A stretch of DNA of 64,000 nt from Actinomadura cremea (GCF_014648495.1 NZ_BMRF01000008.1:124001-188000), one strand, 5' to 3'. Counted from the stretch's first letter, positions 51,658 through 60,289 are shown. The notes: generated from the letters alone by a model not told the origin. Numbers and translations: made by a program.

Positions 51658-52490
51658 TTGATCGCTCCCATCGTCATGCCCTGCGCGAAGTGCTTGCGCA
51701 CGAACAGCGACATCACCAGCATCGGCACCATCACCAGCAGCCCGGCGGCGGCCATCTGCCCCCAGGCGACGCCCTCCGGACGCACGAGCGTCATCAGCCC
51801 GACCGGCAGCGTCGTCGCCTCCTCCTTCGCGAGGAAGGTCGGGAACAGGAACTCGTTCCACGAGAGCAGGAACGAGAACACCGCGCAGACGAACAGGCCG
51901 GGCGCGGCCAGCGGGGTGACGACCCGCCACAGCAGCCGGACCTGGCCGCACCCGTCGAGCCGCGCGGCCTCCTCGATCTCGATCGGCAGCCCGTCCACGA
52001 ACCCCTTCAGCAGCCAGGTGATGTAGGGGACGACCAGCGACAGGTTCACGATCACCAGCGACGTGCGGGTGTCGAGCAGGCCGAGGTCGTGGAACAGCGT
52101 CAGGAACGGCAGCGCGATCGCCACGCCCGGGATGAACTGCGTGGCGACCATCGCGAGCAGCATCGAGCGGTGCCCCGGGAACCGGTGGCGGGAGAACGCG
52201 TACGCGGCCAGCAGCGCCATCGGCAGCGAGATCAGCGTCGTCGCGACGCCGACCACGACGCTGTTCACGGCCGCGGCGGTGAGGTCGTTCTCCCCGCCGA
52301 TGATCGCGCGGAAGTTCTCCAGCGTCGGCGCGAACAGCGGGGAGGTCGAGAACGCCTCCGCCGCCGGACGGAACGCGGTGATCGCGAGCCACGCGATCGG
52401 GAACAGGACGAAGAACAGGATCGCCAGGACGGCGACCAGGTGCAGCCCGCCCCCGAGGGCCCTGCGGGCGGTCACGTCACGGGTGGTCAT
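51654..52490 (-). CDS. ABC transporter permease, MalG type
   Basis: 278 residues, start overlapping the stop of the first permease (ATGA). Six membrane helices and the ATPase-coupling EAA loop EIEEAARLDGCGQVRLLWRV followed by TPLAAPGLFV. The C-terminus QGMTMGAIK is typical of MalG-like subunits. It pairs with the MalF-like subunit. No ATPase gene is in the locus, so a shared MsiK-type ATPase from elsewhere in the genome is expected. Confidence 0.92.
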   Translation of the reverse strand: MTTRDVTARRALGGGLHLVAVLAILFFVLFPIAWLAITAFRPAAEAFSTSPLFAPTLENFRAIIGGENDLTAAAVNSVVVGVATTLISLPMALLAAYAFSRHRFPGHRSMLLAMVATQFIPGVAIALPFLTLFHDLGLLDTRTSLVIVNLSLVVPYITWLLKGFVDGLPIEIEEAARLDGCGQVRLLWRVVTPLAAPGLFVCAVFSFLLSWNEFLFPTFLAKEEATTLPVGLMTLVRPEGVAWGQMAAAGLLVMVPMLVMSLFVRKHFAQGMTMGAIK

Positions 52491-53467
52491 TTCGCCTCCT
52501 GCCGGTTCATGGCGATCAGGTAGAACGTCGCGATGACGCCGAGGGCGACGACGAGGATCCACGAGACGGCCGAGGCGTAGCCGATGTCCAGGAACGTGAA
52601 GCCCTGCGTGTAGGCGTAGAAGTTGAGGGTCTCGGTCGCCCGCCCCGGCCCGCCGCCGGTGATGGTGACGACCTGGTCGAACAGCTTCAGCGAGAAGACC
52701 GCCTTGAGGAAGATGACGATCAGCAGCAGCGGGCGCAGCAGCGGGAACGTCACGTGCCGGAACCGCTGCCAGGCCGTGCAGCCGTCCACCCGCGCCGCCT
52801 CGTTCACCTCGGGCGGCACCGATCCCAGCCCGCCGAGCAGCATGAGCGCGATCAGCGGCGCCCAGCCCCACACCTCGGTCATGACGAGCACCATCTGCGC
52901 CCAGAACGGCTCCCCGAGCCAGTTCACGTCGGCGGCGAACGGGAAGACGGCGCCGATCATCTTGTCGTAGACGCCGTGGTCGGGGTTCAGCATGAACCGC
53001 CAGGAGAAGCCCTTGAGCGCGGGCGCCACCGCGAACGGCAGGATCAGCAGCGCCTTGGTCAGCCCGGTCAGCGGGCCGCGGCGGTTGAGGATCAGCGCCA
53101 TCGCGAGCCCGATCCCGACCGACAGCACCACCGACAGGAACGTGAACCACAGCGTGACCATGACGCTGTTGAAGAACGTGTCGTCCTGGAACGCCCGCTG
53201 GTACTGCTCCAGGCCGACGAACCCGCCGGGCGTCCGCGACTCGTTCAGCCGCCAGTGCCGGAAGCTGGTGACGAGCGCCGACACCAGCGGGTAGACAGTG
53301 GTGAGCAGGACCGCCGCGAGCGCGGGGGCGAGGTGCAGGTAGGGCTGCGCCGCCCGGCGCATCCGCCGTCCGCGTCCCGCACCGGTGCCGGACGGGCGTC
53401 CGGCGGGGGCGGCGCCGTCGGACGCGGGGGAGCGCTCGGTCGTCGCCGTCACCATGGCACGTTCCAT
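52487..53467 (-). CDS. ABC transporter permease, MalF type
   Basis: 326 residues from ATG 53467; ATG 53455 is equally possible, and no start has a clear ribosome site. A Pro/Ala/Arg-rich N-terminus precedes six membrane helices (YLHLAPALAAVLLTTVYPLV first). The EAA loop is EVNEAARVDGCTAWQRFRHV followed by TFPLLRPLLL. First gene of the leftward operon. A palindrome-like element (53544-53559) lies about 80 bases upstream. Confidence 0.9.
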   Translation of the reverse strand: MERAMVTATTERSPASDGAAPAGRPSGTGAGRGRRMRRAAQPYLHLAPALAAVLLTTVYPLVSALVTSFRHWRLNESRTPGGFVGLEQYQRAFQDDTFFNSVMVTLWFTFLSVVLSVGIGLAMALILNRRGPLTGLTKALLILPFAVAPALKGFSWRFMLNPDHGVYDKMIGAVFPFAADVNWLGEPFWAQMVLVMTEVWGWAPLIALMLLGGLGSVPPEVNEAARVDGCTAWQRFRHVTFPLLRPLLLIVIFLKAVFSLKLFDQVVTITGGGPGRATETLNFYAYTQGFTFLDIGYASAVSWILVVALGVIATFYLIAMNRQEAK

Positions 53468-53543
53468 GCGGGGGCTGGGGACCTCGAATCCACTGGGGCT
53501 CCTTCGCCGTGAGGGTGACGGGGGTCTCTCTCGGATCCGGGCA

Positions 53544-53559
53544 GTGTATGCGTATTCAC
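53544..53559 (-). promoter_or_regulatory. LacI operator candidate A, before the permease operon
   Basis: GTGTATGCGTATTCAC, 6 of 8 pairs symmetrical. It shares the GTG-AT-CGTAT core with site D before the divergent operon (11 of 16 identical). It lies about 80 bases upstream of the permease start. Confidence 0.55.
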
Positions 53560-53687
53560 AACGCCGGTTCAACACCTGTCCGCCCACTTTTCATCAAGCG
53601 GGACGGCCGTCGTGTCCGCCGCGTTAACGCAGCTCAACATCGTGAAGCATCCACGCAAAAGCGTGGTGACCTCGGTGTCTGCGTGTG

Positions 53688-53703
53688 TGCATATCCGTAT
53701 GCA
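53688..53703. promoter_or_regulatory. LacI operator candidate B
   Basis: TGCATA-TCCG-TATGCA, perfect 6-bp arms. It sits between the LacI gene and the permease operon, about 220 bases upstream of the permeases, and could be an auxiliary site for looping. Confidence 0.6.
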
Positions 53704-53777
53704 TGACTCGCGGACGTCCAGGGAAACGGCGCTGCGAGGCGCGGAGGGATCCGGCGGAGGGATCCGGCGGAGGGCAA

Positions 53778-53800
53778 GTCCGGCCCACGGTCGGCCGGAC
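53778..53800 (-). terminator. Terminator after the second LacI gene
   Basis: Perfect 8-bp stem GTCCGGCC / GGCCGGAC with a 7-base loop, 48 bases after the LacI stop on the minus strand. Nearby GGATCCGGCGGAG is repeated twice. Confidence 0.5.
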
Positions 53801-53848
53801 GGCCGGAGCCGGGAGCCGAGCGGGAGCGGAGCGGGAGCCGGGAAGGGG

Positions 53849-54847
53849 TCAGGCGGGCGGGGCGGCGTGGGTGTGGCGCGGGACGAACTCGGGTTCGAGC
53901 ACGAGCCGCGCCGGTTCGTCGCCGGCCTTGCCGGTGATCCGGTCGATGAGCATCCGGACGGCCGCGGCCGCCATCTCCCCGAGGTCGTACCGGACGGTCG
54001 TCAGCTCGAACGACGCCCAGCCGGCCATCGGGATGTCGTCGAACCCGATGACGGTGAGGTCGTCCGGCACCCGGACGCCGAACCGGCGCGCGGCGTCCAG
54101 CGCGCCGATCGCGATGACGTCGTTGCCGCAGAACACGGCGGTCGGGGGCTCGTCTGCGGCGAGCAGGCCGGTGAGCCCGGAGTACCCGGTGTCGAACTCG
54201 AACGGGCCGCGCCGCACGCGCGACTCCGGCAGCCCGATCCCGGCCTCGGCGAGCGCCAGGCGCAGCCCGTACTCGCGGTCGCGCCCGGTGCTGGTGTCCT
54301 CGGGGCCGAAGATCCCGGCGATCCGCTCGTGCCCGAGCCCGACGAGCTCGCGCGCCGCGTACCCGGCGCCGCGCCGGTTGTCGACGACGACGGCGTCGCC
54401 GGGGGTGCCGCCCTCGCGGTTGAGGTAGACGAACGGGAGGCCGCGGCGGCGCAGCTCGGCGGGCAGGTCGGAGCCGAGCGTGGTGGTGGCGAGGACGACG
54501 CCGTCGATCGAGCGGTCGAGCAGCCGCTCGTAGGCGAGGGCCTCGTCGGTGCGCTCGGTGAACAGCATCATCCGGTAGTCGAGCCGGCCCAGCTCGTCGT
54601 GGAGCGGGCCGACGAGGTGCGGGTAGAACGGGTTGGTCAGGTCGGTGACCAGCACCCCGATGCGCCGGGACGTGCGGGTGGACAGGCTGCGGCCCGCCTC
54701 GCTCGGCACGTAGCCGAGGGCCTGGGCGGCCTCGCGCACCTTCGCCCGGGTCGCGGCCGAGACCCGCACGTCGCCGCGCAGCGCCCGCGACACCGTCGGC
54801 TGGGAGACGCCGGCCAGCCGGGCCACGTCGCGGCTCGTGATCCCCAC
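53849..54847 (-). CDS. LacI-family repressor of the catabolic locus
   Basis: 332 residues from GTG 54847. Helix-turn-helix ITSRDVARLAGVSQPTVSRA and hinge EAGRSLSTRTSRRIGVLVT, then a periplasmic-binding-like core: TDLTNPFYPHLVGPLHDELG, DGVVLATTTLG, ELVGLGHERIAGIFGPED, AVFCGNDVIAIGALDAARRF and TVIGFDDIPMAGWASFELTT. It sits between two operons with GCATA/TATGC palindromes in front of each and in front of itself, so it is probably the local, self-regulated repressor. Its inducer should be the substrate or an early intermediate. Confidence 0.93.
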   Translation of the reverse strand: MGITSRDVARLAGVSQPTVSRALRGDVRVSAATRAKVREAAQALGYVPSEAGRSLSTRTSRRIGVLVTDLTNPFYPHLVGPLHDELGRLDYRMMLFTERTDEALAYERLLDRSIDGVVLATTTLGSDLPAELRRRGLPFVYLNREGGTPGDAVVVDNRRGAGYAARELVGLGHERIAGIFGPEDTSTGRDREYGLRLALAEAGIGLPESRVRRGPFEFDTGYSGLTGLLAADEPPTAVFCGNDVIAIGALDAARRFGVRVPDDLTVIGFDDIPMAGWASFELTTVRYDLGEMAAAAVRMLIDRITGKAGDEPARLVLEPEFVPRHTHAAPPA

Positions 54848-54881
54848 CTGCTGCCTCCACGCCCTCGAACGACGAAGGCAA

Positions 54882-54895
54882 GCATACGTCTATGC
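54882..54895 (-). promoter_or_regulatory. LacI operator candidate C, before lacI
   Basis: GCATA-CGTC-TATGC, perfect 5-bp arms with a 4-base spacer, the same form as site B. It lies 35 bases upstream of the LacI start on the minus strand. Confidence 0.6.
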
Positions 54896-54961
54896 AGTGG
54901 CTATACGGCGCCGTTCGGCCCTGCGCCGATTGACAACACCGCACCGGCTGCGCGTAATGTG

Positions 54962-54971
54962 CATACGTATG
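54962..54971 (+). promoter_or_regulatory. LacI operator candidate D, over the bicupin start
   Basis: CATACGTATG is a perfect 10-bp palindrome inside GTGCATACGTATGAAT. It overlaps the ATG (54969) of the bicupin, so bound repressor would block initiation. Confidence 0.6.
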
Positions 54972-56117
54972 AATACTCAGGACGCGGACCCGTCGCGGGT
55001 CCCGGTGACCGCCGCCGAGCTGGCCCGACGGACGATCCGGCGGGACGACTTCGTCTCCTGCGACCAGGCGTTCATCGACTGCCGCACGCCGGGATCGGAC
55101 CGCAAGGAGAACTACGCGATGATCGGCCCCGGGGTGAGCCAGAGCCCCGGCCAGGTGATCAACCTGCGGGAGCCGCACGGCTACAACATCGGCGCGGCGG
55201 CGATGCCGAACGGCGTGACCAACAGCCTCCACCTGCATTTCACCGCCGAGGTGTTCCTGTGCTTCCGCGGGGAGTTCCTGGTGCGCTGGGGCGCGGACGG
55301 CGCCGACGGCGAGCTGCGGATCCGGGAGGGCGACATCGCGTCCATCCCGACGTGGATCTTCCGCGGGTTCACCAACGTCGGACCCGACGACGGCTGGCTC
55401 TTCACGACCCTCGGCGAGGACGCCACCGGCGGCATCATCTGGGGTCCGTCGGTGCTCCGCGAGGCCGCCGACCACGGGTTGTTCCTCACCGAGTCGGGCG
55501 AGCTGATCGACACGGTCGCGGGCGAGACGGTCCCCGAGGGCACGCGCACGGTCCGTCCGATCTCCGCGGAGCAGATCGCGGGCCTGCGCTCGTACACCGC
55601 CGAGGAGCTGCGCCGCCGCGTCGCCACCCCGGACGACCTGCGCTGGAGCGACGCGCCCTTCCTCGACTCCGCCCTCCCCGGCGGCGGCGCGCGGCTCGCG
55701 GCCGTCATCGGCTACGGGATGACCGAGGACCGCTTCCAGGAGCCGGTCGTCCACAACCCGCACGGGCACAACGTCGCCTGGCTGCGGGCCCGTCCCGGTG
55801 AGGGCGTGGGCCGGCACCGGCACGGCGAGTCGCAGGTGCTGATGGTCAAGGACGGCGACTGGGAGGTCACGCTCAACGGGCCGGGCGAGGAGCGGAGCGT
55901 GCGGCTCGGGCCGCGGGACATGCTGTCCGTCCCGCCGCACGCCTGGCGCACCCTCCGCAACGCCGGGGACGGCGACGCGTCCATGGTCGTGGTGAACGGC
56001 GGCGACGGCCGGGTCCGGCTCGAGTGGGACGGCGACGTCGTCGCGCGGGCCGCCGACGCCGGCGTCGCCCTCGACCCCGGCGGCTACCTCGCGCCGTCCG
56101 ACCTGGTCCCCCGATGA
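54969..56117 (+). CDS. Bicupin protein
   Basis: 382 residues. Two cupin domains. The first (about 60-165) has HLHFTAEVFLCFRGEF with two His and a Glu. The second (about 260-350) has GRHRHGESQVLMVKDGDWEV and RDMLSVPPHAWRTLRNAG, a complete 3-His/Glu metal site. Bicupins of this sort include dioxygenases, isomerases and oxalate-like decarboxylases; the relatives I recall are annotated as cupins in degradation clusters. First gene of the rightward operon and followed by the hydrolase with a 4-base overlap. Enzymatic role unknown. Confidence 0.85.
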   Translation: MNTQDADPSRVPVTAAELARRTIRRDDFVSCDQAFIDCRTPGSDRKENYAMIGPGVSQSPGQVINLREPHGYNIGAAAMPNGVTNSLHLHFTAEVFLCFRGEFLVRWGADGADGELRIREGDIASIPTWIFRGFTNVGPDDGWLFTTLGEDATGGIIWGPSVLREAADHGLFLTESGELIDTVAGETVPEGTRTVRPISAEQIAGLRSYTAEELRRRVATPDDLRWSDAPFLDSALPGGGARLAAVIGYGMTEDRFQEPVVHNPHGHNVAWLRARPGEGVGRHRHGESQVLMVKDGDWEVTLNGPGEERSVRLGPRDMLSVPPHAWRTLRNAGDGDASMVVVNGGDGRVRLEWDGDVVARAADAGVALDPGGYLAPSDLVPR

Positions 56118-56809
56118 TCCCGACGCTGCTCGTCCCGGGGATGCTCTGCGACGCCGGCCTGTGGTCGGACGTGGACGTCACCGGGACGCCCGTCGCGATC
56201 ACCGAGCCGACGATCACCGGGATGGCCCGCGAGGTGCTCGCCGCCGCCGACGGCCCGTTCCGGCTCGTCGGGCTGAGCCTCGGCGCGATCGTCGGGTTCG
56301 AGGTGCTGCGCCTCGCCCCCGAGCGGGTCGCCGCGTTCTGCGCGATCTCCACCAACGCGGGCGCCCCCGCGCCCGCCCAGCTGGACGGCTGGCGCGCCAT
56401 GGCCGAACGGACGGAGCGCGGCGCGTTCGGCGACGTCGTCCGCGACATCCTCCCCACGATGTTCGCCGCCGGGGGCCACGCCGACCGGTTCCTCGGCATG
56501 GCGCACCGGATCGGCCCCGAGGTGTTCCGCGCGCAGCTCGCCGCGCAGGCGACCCGCCGCGACGCGTCCGCGCCGCTCGCCGCCGCGACCTGCCCCGTCC
56601 TCGCCGTCTGCGGCAGCGCCGACGCGCTGTGCCCGGTCGGGTTCCACCGGCACATCGCCGAGACCGCACCGGCCGGACGGCTCCGGGTGCTGCCCGGCGC
56701 GGGCCACCTGCTGCCGATCGAACGCCCCCGCGTCCTCGCGGGGATCCTCCACGCATGGCTCGACGAACAACCGACAACGAACAGGAGGGCGTCGTGCCCC
56801 ACGTCCTGA
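56114..56809 (+). CDS. Alpha/beta hydrolase
   Basis: 231 residues from the ATG overlapping the bicupin stop. Nucleophile Ser in RLVGLSLGAIVGFE (GLSLG), acid Asp in VCGSADALCPVG, and His in LPGAGHLLPIE. The oxyanion region is LLVPGMLCDAGLW. Members cleave lactones, esters or enol-lactones (for example 3-oxoadipate enol-lactonase). In this operon a lactone or ester intermediate is plausible. The 3' end overlaps the next gene's start by 16 bases. Confidence 0.88.
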   Translation: MIPTLLVPGMLCDAGLWSDVDVTGTPVAITEPTITGMAREVLAAADGPFRLVGLSLGAIVGFEVLRLAPERVAAFCAISTNAGAPAPAQLDGWRAMAERTERGAFGDVVRDILPTMFAAGGHADRFLGMAHRIGPEVFRAQLAAQATRRDASAPLAAATCPVLAVCGSADALCPVGFHRHIAETAPAGRLRVLPGAGHLLPIERPRVLAGILHAWLDEQPTTNRRASCPTS

Positions 56810-58114
56810 AGAAGCCGGTGCCGAAGGAGCGGGTCGCGCGCGACCTCGGCGAGGTCCGCACCCGCGTCGAGGCGATCATCGCCGACGTCCGGGAGCGCGG
56901 CGACGCCGCCGTCCGCGCGTACTCGGAGCGGTTCGACCGCTGGACGCCGCCGTCGTTCCGGCTGTCGGACGCCGACGTCGAGCGGATCGTCGCGGGCGTC
57001 CCCCGGCAGGTCATCGAGGACATCGAGTTCGTGCAGGAGCAGGTCCGCGGGTTCGCGAAGATGCAGCGCGACTCGATGACCGACTTCGAGGCCGAGACCC
57101 TGCCGGGCGTCCGGCTCGGGCAGCGGCACGTCCCGGTCTCCGCCGCCGGGGCGTACGTGCCGGGCGGCCGGTACCCGCTGACGGCGTCCGCGCACATGAC
57201 GATCGTGACGGCGAAGGTCGCCGGGGTGCCGCGCGTCGTCGCGTGCACGCCGCCGATCCGCGGGGAGGTCCCGGCGGCGACGGTCGCGGCGATGCACCTG
57301 GCGGGCGCCGACGAGATCCACCTGCTCGGCGGTGTCCAGGCGGTCGCCGCGATGGCCGTCGGCACCGAGACCATCGGGCGCGTCGACCTGCTCGCCGGAC
57401 CGGGCAACGCGTACGTGGCCGAGGCCAAGCGGCAGCTGTTCGGCGAGGTCGGCATCGACCTGTTCGCGGGCCCGACCGAGATCCTGGTGATCGCCGACGA
57501 GTCCGCCGACCCGTTCACCGTCGCGGTCCTCCCCGGCCGTCCTCGTCACCACCTCCGCCGACCTCGGCCGCGCCGTGTCGGCGCACGTCGACCGGCTGCT
57601 GCCCGGCCTGCCGACGCGCGACTTCGCCGGGCCCGCCTGGCGCGACCACGGCGAGATCGTCGTCGTCGACTCGGTCGACGAGGCGTTCGAGGTCGCCGAC
57701 GGCTACGCGTCCGAGCACGTCCAGGTCCTGACCGCGGACCCGCGCCGCGCCCTGGACCGCATGCGGAACTACGGCGCGCTGTTCCTCGGCGAGGGGACGT
57801 GCGTGTCGTACGGCGACAAGGTCATCGGCACGAACCACGTCCTGCCGACGCGCGGCGCCGCCCGCTACACCGGCGGCCTGTGGGTCGGGAAGTACCTGAA
57901 GACCGTCACGTACCAGGAGGTCACGGACCCGGCCGCGAGCGCCCGCCTCGGCGAGGTCTGCGGGCGCGCCGCGCGCGTCGAGCTGTTCGAGGGCCACGCC
58001 CGCTCCGGCGACGTCCGCGCCGCGAAGTTCGGCGGCGCGACCTTCCCCTGGATGGACGAGGCCGGGCGCGCGGAGCCGCTCGCGGACGCGACGGCCCCCG
58101 GGATCCCGTCATGA
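56794..58114 (+). pseudogene. Second histidinol-dehydrogenase-like gene, with internal deletion and frameshift
   Basis: The start GTG 56794 has AGGAGG 5 bases upstream. The frame runs through a normal HisD N-terminal part (GAYVPGGRYPLTASAHMTIV, LAGPGNAYVAEAKRQLFGEV) to ESADPFTVAV at about 57527. The homologous C-terminal part (PAVLVTTSADLGRAVSAHVD, GTNHVLPTRGAARYTGG) continues in another frame to 58114. Compared with the intact paralog about 32 bases are missing. They would encode DLLSQAEHGPDS-like residues, including the Gln and His zinc ligands. The frameshift would replace the C-terminal third. It could be a real lesion or an assembly collapse. The sulfopropanediol-dehydrogenase-like HpsN group is a possible family. 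Confidence 0.85.
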
Positions 58115-58959
58115 CCGGCGCGTCCGCCGGGGCCGCCGGTGCTGCCGCGCCCGGCGAGACGACCGCGCCCGCCGGATCGGCCGGGGCCGCCGGGCCCGGC
58201 GGGGTGGTCGCGGGGCGGACGGCGCTCGTGACCGGCGGCGGGAACGGGCTCGGCGCGGCGATGGCGGGCGCCCTCGCCCGCGCGGGCGCCCGCGTGATCG
58301 TCGTCGGCCGCGACCGGGCGAAGCTCGACGCCATCGCCGCGCGCCTGCCCGTCCCCGGACGCGCCGCGGCCTGCGACGTCGCCGATCCGGCGAGCGTCGC
58401 GGCGCTGGCGTCCGAACTCGCGGACGAGACCGTGTCGATCCTCGTGAACAACGCGGGCGTCCCGGGCCCGGTGAAGCCGCTGGTCGACATCGAACCGGAC
58501 GAGTGGGACGCCGTGTTCGACGTGAACGTGCGCGGCGTCTACCTGATGTGCCGGGCGTTCCTTCCCGCGATGGTGGAGCGCGGCGCGGGCGACGTGGTCA
58601 ACGTCGCGTCCGTCAGCGGCAAGCGCCCGCTCGCCGCCCGCACCCCGTACTGCGCGTCGAAGACGGCGGTCCTCGGGCTGACCACCACGCTCGCCGCCGA
58701 GGTCGGGCCGCTCGGTGTCAACGTCAACTCGCTGTCGCCCGGCCCGGTCGCGGGGCCGCGCATGGAGCGCAACTTCCGTTTGGAGGCCGAGCGCACCGGC
58801 ACCGACCCCGCCGACGCCGAGCGCGCGTTCGTCTCCCGCGCCGCGCTCGGCCGCATGGTCACCGAGGACGAGGTGGCGACCGCGCTCGTGGCGATGCTGG
58901 CGATGCCAGGGCTGTGCGCGGCCGACATCGACCTTTCGGCCGGGATGGTCGCCCGGTGA
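58111..58959 (+). CDS. Short-chain dehydrogenase/reductase
   Basis: 282 residues from the ATG overlapping the previous stop. An Ala/Gly-rich extension of about 30 residues precedes the Rossmann fold: TALVTGGGNGLGAAMAGALA (TGxxxGxG), VSILVNNAGVPGPVKPL (NNAG), VVNVASVSGKRPLAARTPYC and CASKTAVLG (Y-x3-K with the Tyr in TPYCASK). It is an NAD(P)-dependent alcohol or ketone oxidoreductase. It probably works next to the HisD-like step in the same pathway. Confidence 0.9.
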   Translation: MTGASAGAAGAAAPGETTAPAGSAGAAGPGGVVAGRTALVTGGGNGLGAAMAGALARAGARVIVVGRDRAKLDAIAARLPVPGRAAACDVADPASVAALASELADETVSILVNNAGVPGPVKPLVDIEPDEWDAVFDVNVRGVYLMCRAFLPAMVERGAGDVVNVASVSGKRPLAARTPYCASKTAVLGLTTTLAAEVGPLGVNVNSLSPGPVAGPRMERNFRLEAERTGTDPADAERAFVSRAALGRMVTEDEVATALVAMLAMPGLCAADIDLSAGMVAR

Positions 58960-59693
58960 CCGGGCTGAAGGAGCGGATCCGGGCGGGGGAGACCTCGCTC
59001 GGCGGCCTGCTGCGCCTGCCCGGCGAGTTCCTCGTCGAGCTCGCCGCGGTCGCCGGCCTCGGCCACGTGCTGATCGACTGCGAGCACGGCCCCGCCGACC
59101 TGGTCGCGCTGCAGCGGCACATCGTCGCCGCCGAGGCGCACGGCCTGGACGTCCTCGTCCGGGTCGGGTCCGGCGATCCGGGGCTGATCCTGCGGGTGCT
59201 CGACCTCGGCGCCACCGGGATCGTCGTCCCGCACGTCGACACCGCCGAGGACGCCCGCGCCGCCGTCGCCGCCGCGCACTACCCGCCGCTCGGCACCCGC
59301 GGGTTCGCCACCTACAGCCGCGCGGGCCGGTTCGGCGCGACGTCGATCGCCGACCACCTGCGGCGGTCCGCCGAGCGCACGGTCGTCGTCGTGATGGCCG
59401 AGACGCCCGAGGCGTGCGCGAACGCCCCGGAGATCGCCGCCGTCGAGGGGGTCGACGCGGTCATGGTCGGGCCCGCCGACCTGTCGGTGGCGATGGGCCT
59501 CACCGGCGGGGCCGCCGAACCGGCCGTGCGGGCCGCCACCGAGGCCGTCCGGTCGGCGGCGGCCGGGGCGGGCGCGGCGATGATGACGATCGTCAACGAC
59601 CCCGCCCAGGCCGCCGCCGCACCGCCGGGTCTCGTCGTCTACAACCTCGCGCACGTCCTGCTGCGGACGTTCCGGAGCCTGACTGCGCTATAG
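58956..59693 (+). CDS. HpcH/HpaI-family aldolase
   Basis: 245 residues from GTG 58956 overlapping the SDR stop (GTGA). Class II pyruvate aldolase type: VLIDCEHGPADLVALQRHIV (metal Glu, catalytic His), GATGIVVPHVDTAEDARAAV, LGTRGFATYSRAGRFG (Arg/Phe loop) and VMVGPADLSVAMGLTGGAAE. Such enzymes split 2-oxo-3-deoxy or 4-hydroxy-2-oxo acids into pyruvate and an aldehyde, so it likely performs the final cleavage. Some relatives are 2-dehydro-3-deoxyglucarate aldolases. Last gene of the rightward operon. Confidence 0.92.
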   Translation: MTGLKERIRAGETSLGGLLRLPGEFLVELAAVAGLGHVLIDCEHGPADLVALQRHIVAAEAHGLDVLVRVGSGDPGLILRVLDLGATGIVVPHVDTAEDARAAVAAAHYPPLGTRGFATYSRAGRFGATSIADHLRRSAERTVVVVMAETPEACANAPEIAAVEGVDAVMVGPADLSVAMGLTGGAAEPAVRAATEAVRSAAAGAGAAMMTIVNDPAQAAAAPPGLVVYNLAHVLLRTFRSLTAL

Positions 59694-59710
59694 TCGGTTT
59701 CTGATATCAG
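59689..59710 (+). promoter_or_regulatory. padR promoter with CTGATATCAG operator
   Basis: -10 box TATAGT (59689-59694) and, at the expected transcription start, the perfect 10-bp palindrome CTGATATCAG (59701-59710), followed by GGAG and the ATG at 59720. PadR dimers bind such sites. The -10 box overlaps the aldolase stop codon. Confidence 0.65.
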
Positions 59711-59719
59711 GGAGCGACT

Positions 59720-60289
59720 ATGGCGCGAAGCGTGGACAACCCGCTGGCCCTCGCGGTGCTGGGCCTGCTGCTGGAACGACCGATGCACCCGTACGAGATG
59801 GGGGTGGTGCTCCGCGAGCGCGGGACGAACGTCCGGACGAACCGGGGCTCGCTCTACGACGTCGTCGCGGCGCTCGAACGCCAGGGGTGGGCCCGTGCCC
59901 GCGAGACCGTCCAGGACGGGGGCCGTCCGGCCCGGACCGTCTACGAGCTGACCGGCGACGGCCGCGCCGCCTTCACCCGGCGGCTCGACGAGCTGATCCG
60001 GGTGCCGCGGCGGGAGTACCCGGTCTTCCTCACGGCCGTGGCCTACCTCGGGGCGCTCGGCCCCGAGGGCGCCGCGGCCGCGCTGACCGAGCGGGCCGGG
60101 CGGCTCCGGGAGGACGCCGCCCGGCTCGACGCCGGGCTGACGGGGGCCGGCGTGCCGCGCCTGTACGTCATCGAGGCGGAGTACGCGCGGGCGCTCGTCC
60201 AGGCCGAGCTGGCCTGGGTCGAGCGGATCCTCGGGGAGATCGCCGACGGCACGCTCACCTGGCCCAACACCGAGGAAGGCGGAGACTGA
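59720..60289 (+). CDS. PadR-family transcriptional regulator
   Basis: 189 residues. N-terminal winged helix: ALAVLGLLLERPMHPYEMGV, TNRGSLYDVVAALERQGWAR and GRPARTVYELTGDGRAAF. A C-terminal helical dimerisation domain (about 100-180, ALTERAGRLREDAARLDAGL; EAEYARALVQAELAWVERIL) puts it in the longer PadR subgroup. Its stop overlaps the next gene's start (TGATG), so the two are coupled. Likely autoregulated through the palindrome in front. Confidence 0.92.
   Translation: MARSVDNPLALAVLGLLLERPMHPYEMGVVLRERGTNVRTNRGSLYDVVAALERQGWARARETVQDGGRPARTVYELTGDGRAAFTRRLDELIRVPRREYPVFLTAVAYLGALGPEGAAAALTERAGRLREDAARLDAGLTGAGVPRLYVIEAEYARALVQAELAWVERILGEIADGTLTWPNTEEGGD

Noticed and set aside
56794-58114. 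Naming the HisD-like enzymes sulfopropanediol dehydrogenase (HpsN)
   Set aside because: The family link is possible, but no other sulfonate genes (desulfonation, sulfite handling) are present in the window.
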